Below, piece by piece: positions 26,676 through 38,556 of a stretch of 64,000 bases of DNA. How positions within the stretch are numbered: the first letter of the stretch is position 1; every line of letters begins with the position of its first letter. The notes beneath the pieces are model-generated. The model worked only from the letters and a program-made list of their open reading frames with translations, ran no database searches and had not been told where the DNA came from. The position numbers were made by a program, and so were the translations under genes. Source of the stretch: SURF-13 sp041695325 (GTDB lineage: Bacteria > Pseudomonadota > Gammaproteobacteria > SURF-13); NCBI GenBank assembly GCA_041695325.1, contig JBGFRC010000050.1, positions 8,132-72,131 of the forward strand, given 5' to 3'.

Positions 26676-26682
26676 ACGGCAG

Positions 26683-27576
26683 TTACGCCAATCCGGCCAG
26701 ATGTAAATAGGCGGCCGTCAACTCTTTCCCCCAGATCAGCGCCAGCCAGGCCGCCGCCGCGAGATAAGGGCCGAACGGAATGGGGATATTCTTGTCGCGC
26801 CCCAGAAACAGCACCATGCTGATGCCCACCGCCGCGCCGACCAGGGAAGACAGCAGTATCACCACCGGCAGCGCCTGCCAGCCGAGCCAGGCACCCAGCA
26901 TGGCAAGCAATTTGAAATCCCCCTGCCCCATGCCTTCCTTGCCGGTGGCGAGCTTGAACAGCCAGTACACCGTCCACAGCGCAAGATAGCCCGCCGCGGC
27001 GCCGATGATCGCGCTCCGGCTGTCCACGAATACACCCGCGAGGCTGAGTAAAAGCCCGCCCCACAACAGCGGCAGGGTGATGGAGTCGGGCAGCAGTTGA
27101 TGTTCGAGGTCAATGAAGGCGAGCGCGATCAAGGCCCAGGTGAGTATGAGCGCCGGGAGCAAAGTCCAACCCAAACCGAAATGCGCGGCGACCGCCGCGG
27201 ACAGCAGCGCGGTCAGCAATTCGACCGCCGGGTAACGCGGTGAGATGCGCGCGCCGCAGGCGGAACACCTTCCCCTGAGCGCGAGGTAGCTCAGCAGCGG
27301 AATGTTTTCCAGCGCGGTGATGCGGTGGCCGCAGTGCGGACAGCGCGAACGCGGAACGACGAGGTTGAACGGTTCAGCGCGCTCACTCGGTAAATGCCGG
27401 TTTACTTTCGCCGGCAGCTCAAGCAGCTGCCGGCACTGCGCCTGCCAGTCGCGCTGCATCATGCGCGGCAGGCGGTAAATGACCACGTTCAGAAAACTCC
27501 CCACCGCCAGCCCCAGCACGCCTGCGGACAGGACAAACAGCCAGGGAGACACCCGCAGGATGTCAATCACGAACAC
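26683..27576 (-). CDS. pilD: Type IV prepilin leader peptidase/methylase PilD
   Basis: Inner-membrane aspartyl protease that cleaves and N-methylates type IV pilins and type II secretion pseudopilins. 297 residues, about eight membrane segments; zinc site C79-x2-C82 and C104-x2-C107 in the cytoplasmic loop, catalytic Asp156 (FIDLEHQLLPD) and Asp220 (GMGQGDFKL). GSFLNVVIYRLP is the usual N-terminal signature. Third gene of pilBCD. Confidence 0.97.
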   Translation of the reverse strand: MFVIDILRVSPWLFVLSAGVLGLAVGSFLNVVIYRLPRMMQRDWQAQCRQLLELPAKVNRHLPSERAEPFNLVVPRSRCPHCGHRITALENIPLLSYLALRGRCSACGARISPRYPAVELLTALLSAAVAAHFGLGWTLLPALILTWALIALAFIDLEHQLLPDSITLPLLWGGLLLSLAGVFVDSRSAIIGAAAGYLALWTVYWLFKLATGKEGMGQGDFKLLAMLGAWLGWQALPVVILLSSLVGAAVGISMVLFLGRDKNIPIPFGPYLAAAAWLALIWGKELTAAYLHLAGLA

Positions 27577-27579
27577 GCA

Positions 27580-27660
27580 GAGGAAAGAGGCAAGAGAAAA
27601 GAGAAAAGTGTTTGAACATTAACTATTAGGGATAACTATCTTTTCTCTTGCCTCTTTTCT
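27580..27660. repeat. Purine/pyrimidine inverted repeat between pilC and pilD
   Basis: 27584-27601 and 27640-27657 form a perfect 18-bp inverted repeat around 38 nt of AT-rich sequence. The left arm and its extension (27580-27607) are purines except for one C. There is no coding sequence. It could act as transcript structure between pilC and pilD, or be a repeat remnant. Confidence 0.8.
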
Positions 27661-27673
27661 CTTGTGTCTGTCT

Positions 27674-28900
27674 TTAAACCACCGACCCCATCTTGAAGAT
27701 GGGCAGATACATGGCGACCACCAGTCCGCCCACCATCACGCCCAGTATCGCCATGATCATCGGCTCCAGCAGGCTGGAAAGCGAGTCCACCATGTTATCC
27801 ACTTCTTCCTCATAGAAGTCGGCGACCTTGCCCAGCATGGCGTCGAGCGAGCCGGCCTCCTCGCCTATCGCCACCATCTGCACCACCATGTTGGGGAACA
27901 GTTGCGCGTTGCGCATCGCCACGTTCATCTGCGTGCCGGTCGCGACCTCGTCGCGCATGCGCATGATGGCGTCCGCATAGACGATATTGCCGGACGCGCC
28001 CGCCACCGAGACCATGGATTCCACCAGCGGCACGCCCGCCGCGAACATGGTGGACAGGGTGCGCGCGAAGCGCGCGATGGCGCCCTTGTGCAGAATCACG
28101 CCGATCACCGGCACCCTGAGCAACAAGCGGTCGAAGAAATGAGCCGCCGCCTTGGAGCGTTTTCTCGCCTCGATGAGCGCGTAAACGCCGCCGCCGAGCG
28201 CGCCGAAGATCAGCCACCACCACTTCTGGAAAATCGCGGAAAGATTAATCACCATCTGGGTCAGCGCGGGCAGATCGGCGCCGAAACCTTTGAACAGAGA
28301 CTCGAACTGGGGAATCACAAAGATAAGCAGGATGGCGGTGATGACGAAGGCCACCACCAACACCGCTGTGGGATAAAACAGCGCCTTTTTGATCTTGCCC
28401 TTGATCGCCTCGGTTTTTTCCTTATAGGTGGCGATCTTGTTCATCAGGCTCTCCAGGATGCCGGCCTGCTCACCGGCGCGCACCAGGTTGCAGTATAGCT
28501 CGTCGAACTGGCGCGGATGTTTTTCCAGAGCTTCGGCCAGGGAGCTGCCGCTCTCCACGTCGGCCTTGACGGCGAGTATGAGCTCCTGCATGGCCGGGTT
28601 TTCATGACCGCGCCCCACGATCTCGAACGCCTGCACCAGCGGCACGCCGGCTGAAATCATGGTGGACATCTGCCGGCTCAGCACGGCGATGTCTTTCGGG
28701 GTAATCTTCTTCTTCGACCGTCCGCCGAACAGCGGCGCGGGTTTCTTCGCCACCTTGAGCGGGTTGATGCCCTGGCGGCGCAAGTCGGCCTTGACCAGGG
28801 CTGGGCTCGCACCCTTGATTTCGCCCTTGACGCGCGCGCCTTGCTTGTTGGAGCCTTCCCAGACAAAGGTCTCCAACGCTTTTGCCGCCTTCTCAGCCAT
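27674..28900 (-). CDS. pilC: Type IV pilus inner-membrane platform protein PilC
   Basis: Polytopic GspF-family platform that couples the PilB motor to pilin. 408 residues with two GspF repeats (about 70-190 and 275-395), each followed by hydrophobic segments; LSRQMSTMISAGVPLVQAFEIV and FARTLSTMFAAGVPLVESM are the paired signatures. Lies 11 bp downstream of pilB, separated from pilD by the inverted repeat. Confidence 0.97.
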   Translation of the reverse strand: MAEKAAKALETFVWEGSNKQGARVKGEIKGASPALVKADLRRQGINPLKVAKKPAPLFGGRSKKKITPKDIAVLSRQMSTMISAGVPLVQAFEIVGRGHENPAMQELILAVKADVESGSSLAEALEKHPRQFDELYCNLVRAGEQAGILESLMNKIATYKEKTEAIKGKIKKALFYPTAVLVVAFVITAILLIFVIPQFESLFKGFGADLPALTQMVINLSAIFQKWWWLIFGALGGGVYALIEARKRSKAAAHFFDRLLLRVPVIGVILHKGAIARFARTLSTMFAAGVPLVESMVSVAGASGNIVYADAIMRMRDEVATGTQMNVAMRNAQLFPNMVVQMVAIGEEAGSLDAMLGKVADFYEEEVDNMVDSLSSLLEPMIMAILGVMVGGLVVAMYLPIFKMGSVV

Positions 28901-28911
28901 GATTCAAAATC

Positions 28912-30630
28912 TCACTCATTGGTGACGTTGAACACTTCTTCCAGGCTGGTGATGCCCTGCTTCACCTTCTTCAAGCCGGACTCGCGCAGATTGGCCACGC
29001 CCTCACGTTTGGCCTGCTCGGCGATCTGCATGGCGTTGGCACCTTGCAGAATCAGGCGCTGGATCTCCTCACTGACGGGCATAACCTGGTAAATACCCAC
29101 GCGCCCCTTGTAACCGTTGACGCACAGATCGCAGCCGGCCGGACCGTACAGCGCCAAATCCTTGAGGTCCGCCACCGTGAAGCCGGCCTTGAGCAGCTCC
29201 TCACGCGGCATGGTCACGGGCTTCTTGCAATGCCTGCACAAGCGCCGCCCCAGGCGTTGTGCGATGATGAGAATCACCGCCGAGGCGATGTTGAACGCCG
29301 GCACCCCCATGTTGGCGAGGCGCGTGAGAGTGCTGGGCGCATCGTTGGTGTGCAACGTGGACAGCACCATGTGGCCAGTCTGCGCCGCCTTGACGGCGAT
29401 ATCGGCGGTCTCCAGGTCGCGGATCTCGCCCACCATGACCACGTCCGGGTCCTGGCGCAAAAACGCGCGCAGCGCGGAGGCGAAGGTGAGCCCCGCCCTG
29501 GGATTGACGTTCACCTGGTTGATGCCCGGCAGGTTGATTTCCACCGGGTCTTCGGCGGTGGAGATGTTGCGGTCATCCGTGTTCAGAATGTTGAGCGCGG
29601 TGTACAAGGAAACCGTTTTGCCGCTGCCGGTCGGGCCGGTGACCAGCACCATGCCGTAGGGGCGGTGGATGGCGTCCAGGAACAACTGCTTCTGATCCGG
29701 TTCGTAACCCAGGGCGTCTATGCCGAGCCTGGCGCTGGAAGGATCCAGGATACGCATCACCACCTTCTCGCCGAACAGGGTAGGGCAGGTGCTGACGCGA
29801 AAATCTATGGCGCGATTCTGCGATATCCTCAGCTTCATGCGCCCGTCCTGCGGCACGCGCCGCTCGGAAATATCCAGACGCGACATCACCTTGAGGCGCG
29901 CGGCGATGCGCGGCGCCAGCGCCACTGGCGGGGCGGCCACCTCGCCCAGCTCGCCGTCTATGCGGTAGCGCACGCGATACTTCTTTTCATACGGTTCAAA
30001 ATGGATGTCCGAGGCGCCCTTGTTGATGGCGTCGAGCAACACCTTGTGCACAAACTTGACGATGGGCGCGTCATCTGCGCCTATCTCCGCCGCCCCCTCC
30101 TGCACTGACTCATCACCGGCCGTGACCTCCAGCTCCAGGGCGTCCATGTCGGCGCCCTCCAGCTCCTCCATGGGATTGGCGTGCGCCTCCAGGGCCTTTT
30201 CGATGGTCTTGGCAAGCTTGTCCTCTTCAACCAGTATCGCCTCGGTGTTGAGGCCGGTGTGGAACTTGATTTCGTCCAGCGCCTGCAGACTGGTCAGGTC
30301 GGAAACGGCGACAAACAAACGATTGCCGCGTTTGTGCAGGGGCAGCACGTGATGCTGGCGCATCAGCTTCTCTTCCACCAGCGCAACGGGGGCGTGTTCC
30401 AGATTCAGGGCGTTGAGGTCAAACAGCGGCAGGCCGAACTCCTGTGCGGACGCATTGGCGATGGCCGCTGCATCAAGCAGTTTCTTCTCCACCAGATGGG
30501 CGACGAACGAGGTGCGGTTTTTCAGCGCATCCTCATGGGCCGTGAGCACCGCCTGCTCGGTAAGCAGGTTATCCAGCACCAGACGGCGCGCCAGCCCGCT
30601 CAGCTTGGGCCTGATCCCGGAGACCGCCAT
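28912..30630 (-). CDS. pilB: Type IV pilus assembly ATPase PilB
   Basis: Hexameric ATPase that drives pilus extension. 572 residues: MshEN-type N-terminal domain, Walker A GPTGSGKT at 332-339, Asp box and Walker B (DPDVVMVGEIRD), His box, and a C-terminal zinc site formed by CRHC and CDLC. ATG at 30630 with AGGGG seven bases upstream. No pilA gene lies upstream; the neighbouring gene is divergent dapA. Confidence 0.97.
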   Translation of the reverse strand: MAVSGIRPKLSGLARRLVLDNLLTEQAVLTAHEDALKNRTSFVAHLVEKKLLDAAAIANASAQEFGLPLFDLNALNLEHAPVALVEEKLMRQHHVLPLHKRGNRLFVAVSDLTSLQALDEIKFHTGLNTEAILVEEDKLAKTIEKALEAHANPMEELEGADMDALELEVTAGDESVQEGAAEIGADDAPIVKFVHKVLLDAINKGASDIHFEPYEKKYRVRYRIDGELGEVAAPPVALAPRIAARLKVMSRLDISERRVPQDGRMKLRISQNRAIDFRVSTCPTLFGEKVVMRILDPSSARLGIDALGYEPDQKQLFLDAIHRPYGMVLVTGPTGSGKTVSLYTALNILNTDDRNISTAEDPVEINLPGINQVNVNPRAGLTFASALRAFLRQDPDVVMVGEIRDLETADIAVKAAQTGHMVLSTLHTNDAPSTLTRLANMGVPAFNIASAVILIIAQRLGRRLCRHCKKPVTMPREELLKAGFTVADLKDLALYGPAGCDLCVNGYKGRVGIYQVMPVSEEIQRLILQGANAMQIAEQAKREGVANLRESGLKKVKQGITSLEEVFNVTNE

Positions 30631-30715
30631 AAGTTACCCCTGATTGATTGACACACTGTCTTCCAATGTTAGTGGATTCCCCGCCAATAGCCAATAGAGC
30701 CCCCCTATCCAGCGG

Positions 30716-30738
30716 GGAGCGCGGGGCAAGCCCGCTCC
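30716..30738. repeat. REP-like hairpin in the pilB-dapA gap
   Basis: GGAGC (30716-30720) pairs with GCTCC (30734-30738), with GGG/CCC inside and a GC bulge. The unit resembles REP sequences of pseudomonads (GCGGGGCAAGCCCGC). It ends where the predicted dapA -35 begins. Confidence 0.6.
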
Positions 30739-30767
30739 TTGTCATCCGCCGCGGCTCGAAGTACCAT
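30739..30767 (+). promoter_or_regulatory. Candidate dapA promoter
   Basis: TTGTCA (30739-30744), 17-bp spacer, TACCAT (30762-30767). The predicted start near 30774 gives a leader of about 32 nt with GGAG at 30793-30796. Confidence 0.5.
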
Positions 30768-30805
30768 GCTTGTTCTATCACACCCCGCAGCTGGAGTTGC
30801 GTTTC

Positions 30806-31678
30806 ATGTTTCACGGCAGTATGGTGGCCCTGGTCACGCCCATGCGCGCGGACGGGTCGCTCGACCCGGAGAGCCTGTCCCGGCTCATCGAATTCCACAT
30901 CGAGAACGGCACCGACGCCATCGTCGCGGTCGGCACCACCGGCGAGTCCGCCACGCTGGACATGGAGGAACATTGCCGGGTGATCCGCCAGGCGGTGGAG
31001 TTCACGCGCGGACGCGTGCCGGTGATCGCGGGCACCGGCGCCAACGCCACCAGCGAGGCCATCGAGCTCACCCGCTCGGCGCTGCATTCCGGCGCCGATG
31101 CCTGCCTGCTGGTCACGCCTTACTACAACAAGCCCACCCAGGAGGGCTTGTATCTGCATTTCAAGACCATCGCCGAGGCCGTGCCCATCCCGCAAATCCT
31201 GTACAACGTGCCCGGCCGCACCGCCTGCGACCTGCTGCCGGATACCGTGGCGCGCCTCGCCCCCGTCTCCAATATCGTGGGGCTCAAGGAGGCCACGGGC
31301 AATCTCGCGCGCGCGCGCGAGATATTGGAGCGCTGTGGTGATAGAATAGACCTTTACGCGGGCGACGACGCCACGGCCATGGACGTGATACTGCAAGGCG
31401 GCAAGGGCGTGATCTCGGTAACCGCCAATATCGCACCCCGGCTCATGCGCGACATGTGCGCCGCCGCGCTGCGCGGCGAGCGTGCGCAGGCGGAGGCGCT
31501 CAACCAGCGGCTCATGGCGCTGCACCGTGATTTGTTTATCGAATCCAACCCGATTCCGGTCAAGTGGGCGCTCCATGAGATGGGGCTGATCCCGCCCGGC
31601 ATACGCCTGCCGCTGACCCCCTTATCGGCAGGCTGCCATGATCGGGTCAGGGCCGCCATGCAACAGGCGATCAGTTAG
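30806..31678 (+). CDS. dapA: 4-hydroxy-tetrahydrodipicolinate synthase DapA
   Basis: Condenses pyruvate with aspartate semialdehyde, the first step to diaminopimelate and lysine. 290 residues; catalytic Lys161 (GLKEATGN), Tyr133 (ILYNVPGR) and Thr44/Thr45 (VGTTGES) fall at the same numbers as in E. coli. The ATG at 30806 starts MFHGSMVALVTPM and has GGAG nine bases upstream; an earlier ATG-type start would lie in the leader. The TAG stop is part of the TTAG target duplication of the element that follows. Confidence 0.97.
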   Translation: MFHGSMVALVTPMRADGSLDPESLSRLIEFHIENGTDAIVAVGTTGESATLDMEEHCRVIRQAVEFTRGRVPVIAGTGANATSEAIELTRSALHSGADACLLVTPYYNKPTQEGLYLHFKTIAEAVPIPQILYNVPGRTACDLLPDTVARLAPVSNIVGLKEATGNLARAREILERCGDRIDLYAGDDATAMDVILQGGKGVISVTANIAPRLMRDMCAAALRGERAQAEALNQRLMALHRDLFIESNPIPVKWALHEMGLIPPGIRLPLTPLSAGCHDRVRAAMQQAIS

Positions 31679-31912
31679 CAGTTCGTTGAAAAACGAACTG
31701 CCAGGCGCCACAGGGGTAAGCCATGCCGGTGGCATGGCGAACGGGCGCACAGGACGTGCGCCCTGGACTTTTCCGCGGAGCCGGGACGGCGCAGCGGAAA
31801 AGTGCCGCATCGAAAATCAAACACACAAGTGTTTGATTTTCGGAGCGAGGCGGGACATGCGCCGCGCCGAGCGAGTTGAAAATCGCCAAGGATGGCGATT
31901 TTCAACAAACTG
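31679..31912. mobile_element. MITE-like 234-bp element with 14-bp terminal inverted repeats
   Basis: The ends CAGTTCGTTGAAAA (31679-31692) and TTTTCAACAAACTG (31899-31912) are inverted repeats with one mismatch, flanked by TTAG (31675-31678) and TTAG (31913-31916), a likely 4-bp target duplication. Inside are six hairpins: 31678-31701 (10-bp stem, GAAA loop), 31720-31738 (8 bp), 31743-31763 (8 bp), 31768-31802 (9 bp with an inner stem), 31811-31842 (14 bp), 31875-31906 (14 bp, AGGA loop). No transposase is encoded; short open frames here are not credible genes. Non-autonomous transposition is inferred from structure only. Confidence 0.7.
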
Positions 31913-31923
31913 TTAGAGCTTAC

Positions 31924-32036
31924 CTCCCCCTCTCCCGCTTGCGCGGGAGAGGGATGGGGAGAGGCAATGGGTTAGAGGTTTTTACCTCCCCACCCCTCTC
32001 CCGCGCAAGCGGGAGAGGGGTGGGGAGAGGGTTCCT
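31924..32036. repeat. Two CCCTCTCCC-type palindromes upstream of bamC
   Basis: First copy: perfect 11-bp stem 31928-31938/31943-31953, loop TTGC. Second copy: perfect 19-bp stem 31986-32004/32009-32027 with a GCAA loop. Both carry TGGGGAGAGG after the right arm. Together with the MITE-like element they fill the 374-bp dapA-bamC gap; nothing else is seen there. Confidence 0.85.
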
Positions 32037-32052
32037 TAAATACAGGTGATGG

Positions 32053-33246
32053 ATGCAGTCAAAAAAGCAGTTGTTACATTGCGGACTTTTGTTGTTGGCG
32101 CTCGCCGCAGCGGGCGGGTGCAAGGCGATCAGCGCCAAGCTTGACGAAGTAGACCCGGAAAAGCGCGTGGAGTACAAAAAGAGCACCTCGCTCCCGCCGC
32201 TGGAGGTGCCGCCGGACCTCACTAGCTCCACCGTGGACGATACCCTGGCCGTGCCCGACATCACCCCGGGCGGCACCGCGATCTATTCCGTATACAGCGG
32301 CGAGCGCAGCGATCCGCAAGCGGCGCAGCGCGAGAACGTCCTGCCCGGCCAGGACAACATGCGCGTCGAGCGCGACGGCAACAAGCGCTGGCTGGTGTTG
32401 CAGGGCGAACCCGATCAATGGTGGTCCAAGGTGCGCGAATTCTGGCTGCAAAACGGTTACCTCATCAAGCAGGAAGACCCGCGTATCGGCATCATGGAGA
32501 CCGACTGGCTGGAAAACCGCGCCGACATTCCGAAAGACCCCATCCGCTCGGTGCTGAGCAAGGTGTTCGACAATCTCTATTCCGCCGCGACACGCGACAA
32601 GTTCCGCGTGCGCCTGGAGCGCGGCCAGGAGCCGGGCGTCACCGAGCTTTTCCTGAGCCACAGCGGCGTGGAAGAGGTGGTGCAAGGCGAATCCACCCTC
32701 TGGCAGCCACGCCCGTCCGACCCGGAGTTGGAGGCGGAGATGCTCAACCGCCTGATTGTATTTTTCGGCGTGGATGAGAAAAAGGCCAAGACCCTGCTGG
32801 CGCGTGAGGCCTCCGCGCCGCGCGCTACGCTGATCAAGGACGGCAACGGCGGCATCACGCTGACCCTACAGGAAGATTTCTCACGCGCCTGGCGCCGCAC
32901 CGGGCTGGCGCTGGACCGCATCGGCTTCACGGTGGAGGACCGCGACCGCTCGCGCGGCTTGTACTTCGTGCGTTACGCCGATCCGCTCAAGGATCAGGAG
33001 AAAAAAGAAGGCTTCATGTCCAGGATGAAATTCTGGGACAAGGACGATAAAAAACCGCCGACCGAACAATATCTGGTCAGCGTGGCGAGTGAATCGGACA
33101 ACACGCGCGACGCACAGGGAGGTGCTGGTGTCGCGGGAGGCAGGACGCCGGGAGCGACCATCGCGGTAGTCAACCAGGACGGCGCGCGCGACGACTCGGA
33201 AACCGCCAGCCGGATACTGACCTTGCTGTATGAACAGCTAAAGTAA
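32053..33246 (+). CDS. bamC: Outer membrane protein assembly factor BamC (lipoprotein)
   Basis: Lipoprotein of the BamABCDE complex that inserts beta-barrel proteins into the outer membrane. 397 residues: signal peptide with lipobox AGGC (Cys23), a long unstructured Pro-rich segment (about 45-95), then two helix-grip domains. Order dapA-bamC is as in E. coli. The C-terminal domain contains a 17-residue repeat-encoded insert at 353-369 (33109-33159). The start ATG has no strong ribosome site. Confidence 0.93.
   Translation: MQSKKQLLHCGLLLLALAAAGGCKAISAKLDEVDPEKRVEYKKSTSLPPLEVPPDLTSSTVDDTLAVPDITPGGTAIYSVYSGERSDPQAAQRENVLPGQDNMRVERDGNKRWLVLQGEPDQWWSKVREFWLQNGYLIKQEDPRIGIMETDWLENRADIPKDPIRSVLSKVFDNLYSAATRDKFRVRLERGQEPGVTELFLSHSGVEEVVQGESTLWQPRPSDPELEAEMLNRLIVFFGVDEKKAKTLLAREASAPRATLIKDGNGGITLTLQEDFSRAWRRTGLALDRIGFTVEDRDRSRGLYFVRYADPLKDQEKKEGFMSRMKFWDKDDKKPPTEQYLVSVASESDNTRDAQGGAGVAGGRTPGATIAVVNQDGARDDSETASRILTLLYEQLK
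33109..33159 (+). repeat. Two-hairpin palindromic repeat, copy 2 (in frame in bamC)
   Basis: Encodes D353-T369 of BamC (pattern DxQGxxxVAGGRxPGAT). The 3' 30 bases differ from the rng copy at one position. Outer stem GTCGC/GCGAC at 33130-33134/33154-33158. Confidence 0.85.
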
Positions 33247-33266
33247 GCAAAGGCAACATTGTCAAT

Positions 33267-37157
<3,891 letters not shown>

Positions 37158-37170
37158 CAGTGGTTGGCAG

Positions 37171-38508
37171 CTACTCGCAGCTCTTTTCAAACAACGCGAC
37201 CGCCTCGATGTGCGTGGTGTGGGGGAACATGTCCACCACCCCTGCGCTTATCAAGCGGTAGCCGCCTGCAACCAGCTCACGCGCATCGCGCGCCAGAGTG
37301 GCGGGATGGCAGGAGACGTAAACGATGTGCGCGGCGCCGAACGCCGGGAGTTGTTTGATAACCTCCAGGGCGCCGGTGCGGGGCGGGTCGAGCAGAATCT
37401 TATCGAAGCGCCGTTTGGCCCACGGCTGTCCGGTCAAATCCTGGCTGAGATTACAGGCATAAAATTCCGCGTTGCGAATGGCGTTGTGTTGCGCGTTGTC
37501 CTGCGCGCGCTGAATCAGTCTCGCCTCGCCCTCCACGCCCGTGACGTGGGCGGCACGGCGCGCCAAGGGCAGGGTGAAGTTGCCGAGTCCGCAGAATAAA
37601 TCCAGCACGCGCTCATGCGCTTGCGGCTGTAGCAGTTCGATCACGCAGCTTATCATGCTGTGATTGATGTCGGCGTTGATTTGCACGAAATCGGTCGGCG
37701 CAAAAAACAGTTGCAGATCGAATTCCGGCAGGCGGTAACTTAAGGCAGCGGCCTCCGGCCAGATCAGCGTGACGCTCTCCGGCCCAGCCGGTTGCAGATA
37801 AATTTGCAGGTTTTGCTGTTTGCCGAAGCTTTGCAGCTTGACCAGATCGGTATTGCTTAGCGGCGCCAGATTGCGGAACACCAGGGCGATGGCTTCATCG
37901 GCTGCGGCAACCTCGATCTGGGGGATGGTGTTGTAGGCCTCCAGCCCGGCAATCAGTTCGCGCAGCGCCGGGAGCAATCTGCCCACGGCGGGATGCAGCA
38001 CTTCGCAGCGCTCGATATCGGCGAGCAACGAGCTGCGCTTCTCGCGGAAGCCGATCAGCAATTTGTCTTTCTTGATGACAAACTTGACGCCCAGGCGCGC
38101 CCGGCGCCGGTAGCCCCAGTGGGGGCCGGTAAGCGGCGCAAGTATGTCCTTTGGTTTAATCCCGCCGATGTGTTTCAGACCATCCAGCAACACCTGCTCC
38201 TTGGCCGCGATTTGCATCTCGGGCGCGAGGTGTTGCAGGCTGCAGCCGCCGCAGATAGTGAAATGCGCGCAGCGTGGTTCGACGCGATCGGGCGACGGGC
38301 TGATAATTCTTTCGATCTTGCCTTCGTCGTAGCGTTTGCGCCGGGTGACGCAGGTGAACAGCACCTGCTCGCTCGGCAGAGCGCCTTCGATAAATACGGC
38401 CTTGCCGTTGACATGCGCCACCCCGCGCCCGTCCTGGCTCAGGGATTCGACGTGGGCCGCCACCGGCTCCTGCGGCAGCAGTTTGAAATTACGCGGACGG
38501 CGGGACAT
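37171..38508 (-). CDS. rlmD: 23S rRNA (uracil(1939)-C(5))-methyltransferase RlmD
   Basis: SAM-dependent methyltransferase with a 4Fe-4S cluster. 445 residues: N-terminal TRAM domain, cluster Cys80, Cys86, Cys89 and Cys168 (E. coli 81, 87, 90, 162), SAM motif VLDLFCGLGNFTLPLA, LLDPPRTG and the catalytic YVSCHPATLARD. Convergent with purL with 13 bp between stops and no visible terminator. Confidence 0.97.
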   Translation of the reverse strand: MSRRPRNFKLLPQEPVAAHVESLSQDGRGVAHVNGKAVFIEGALPSEQVLFTCVTRRKRYDEGKIERIISPSPDRVEPRCAHFTICGGCSLQHLAPEMQIAAKEQVLLDGLKHIGGIKPKDILAPLTGPHWGYRRRARLGVKFVIKKDKLLIGFREKRSSLLADIERCEVLHPAVGRLLPALRELIAGLEAYNTIPQIEVAAADEAIALVFRNLAPLSNTDLVKLQSFGKQQNLQIYLQPAGPESVTLIWPEAAALSYRLPEFDLQLFFAPTDFVQINADINHSMISCVIELLQPQAHERVLDLFCGLGNFTLPLARRAAHVTGVEGEARLIQRAQDNAQHNAIRNAEFYACNLSQDLTGQPWAKRRFDKILLDPPRTGALEVIKQLPAFGAAHIVYVSCHPATLARDARELVAGGYRLISAGVVDMFPHTTHIEAVALFEKSCE

Positions 38509-38523
38509 TGGGAAATAAAGGTA

Positions 38524-38542
38524 GGGCCGAATTCATTCGGCC
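38524..38542. repeat. Short GGCCGAA palindrome between rlmD and the exonuclease gene
   Basis: GGCCGAA (38525-38531) and TTCGGCC (38536-38542) around TTCA. A widespread proteobacterial intergenic hairpin type; no T-run follows, so it is not a clear terminator. Confidence 0.6.
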
Positions 38543-38556
38543 GATGACGTTCGGCG

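Noticed and set aside
31638..31916. Short open frames in the MITE-like element (both strands)
   Set aside because: They translate hairpin arms; no transposase motif or credible start.
31928..32027. CRISPR-like array suggested by repeated CCCTCTCCC units
   Set aside because: Only two palindromes in unequal form, no regular spacers, and no cas genes.
38524..38542. Intrinsic terminator for the exonuclease gene
   Set aside because: Good stem but no T-run on either strand; better described as a dispersed palindrome.
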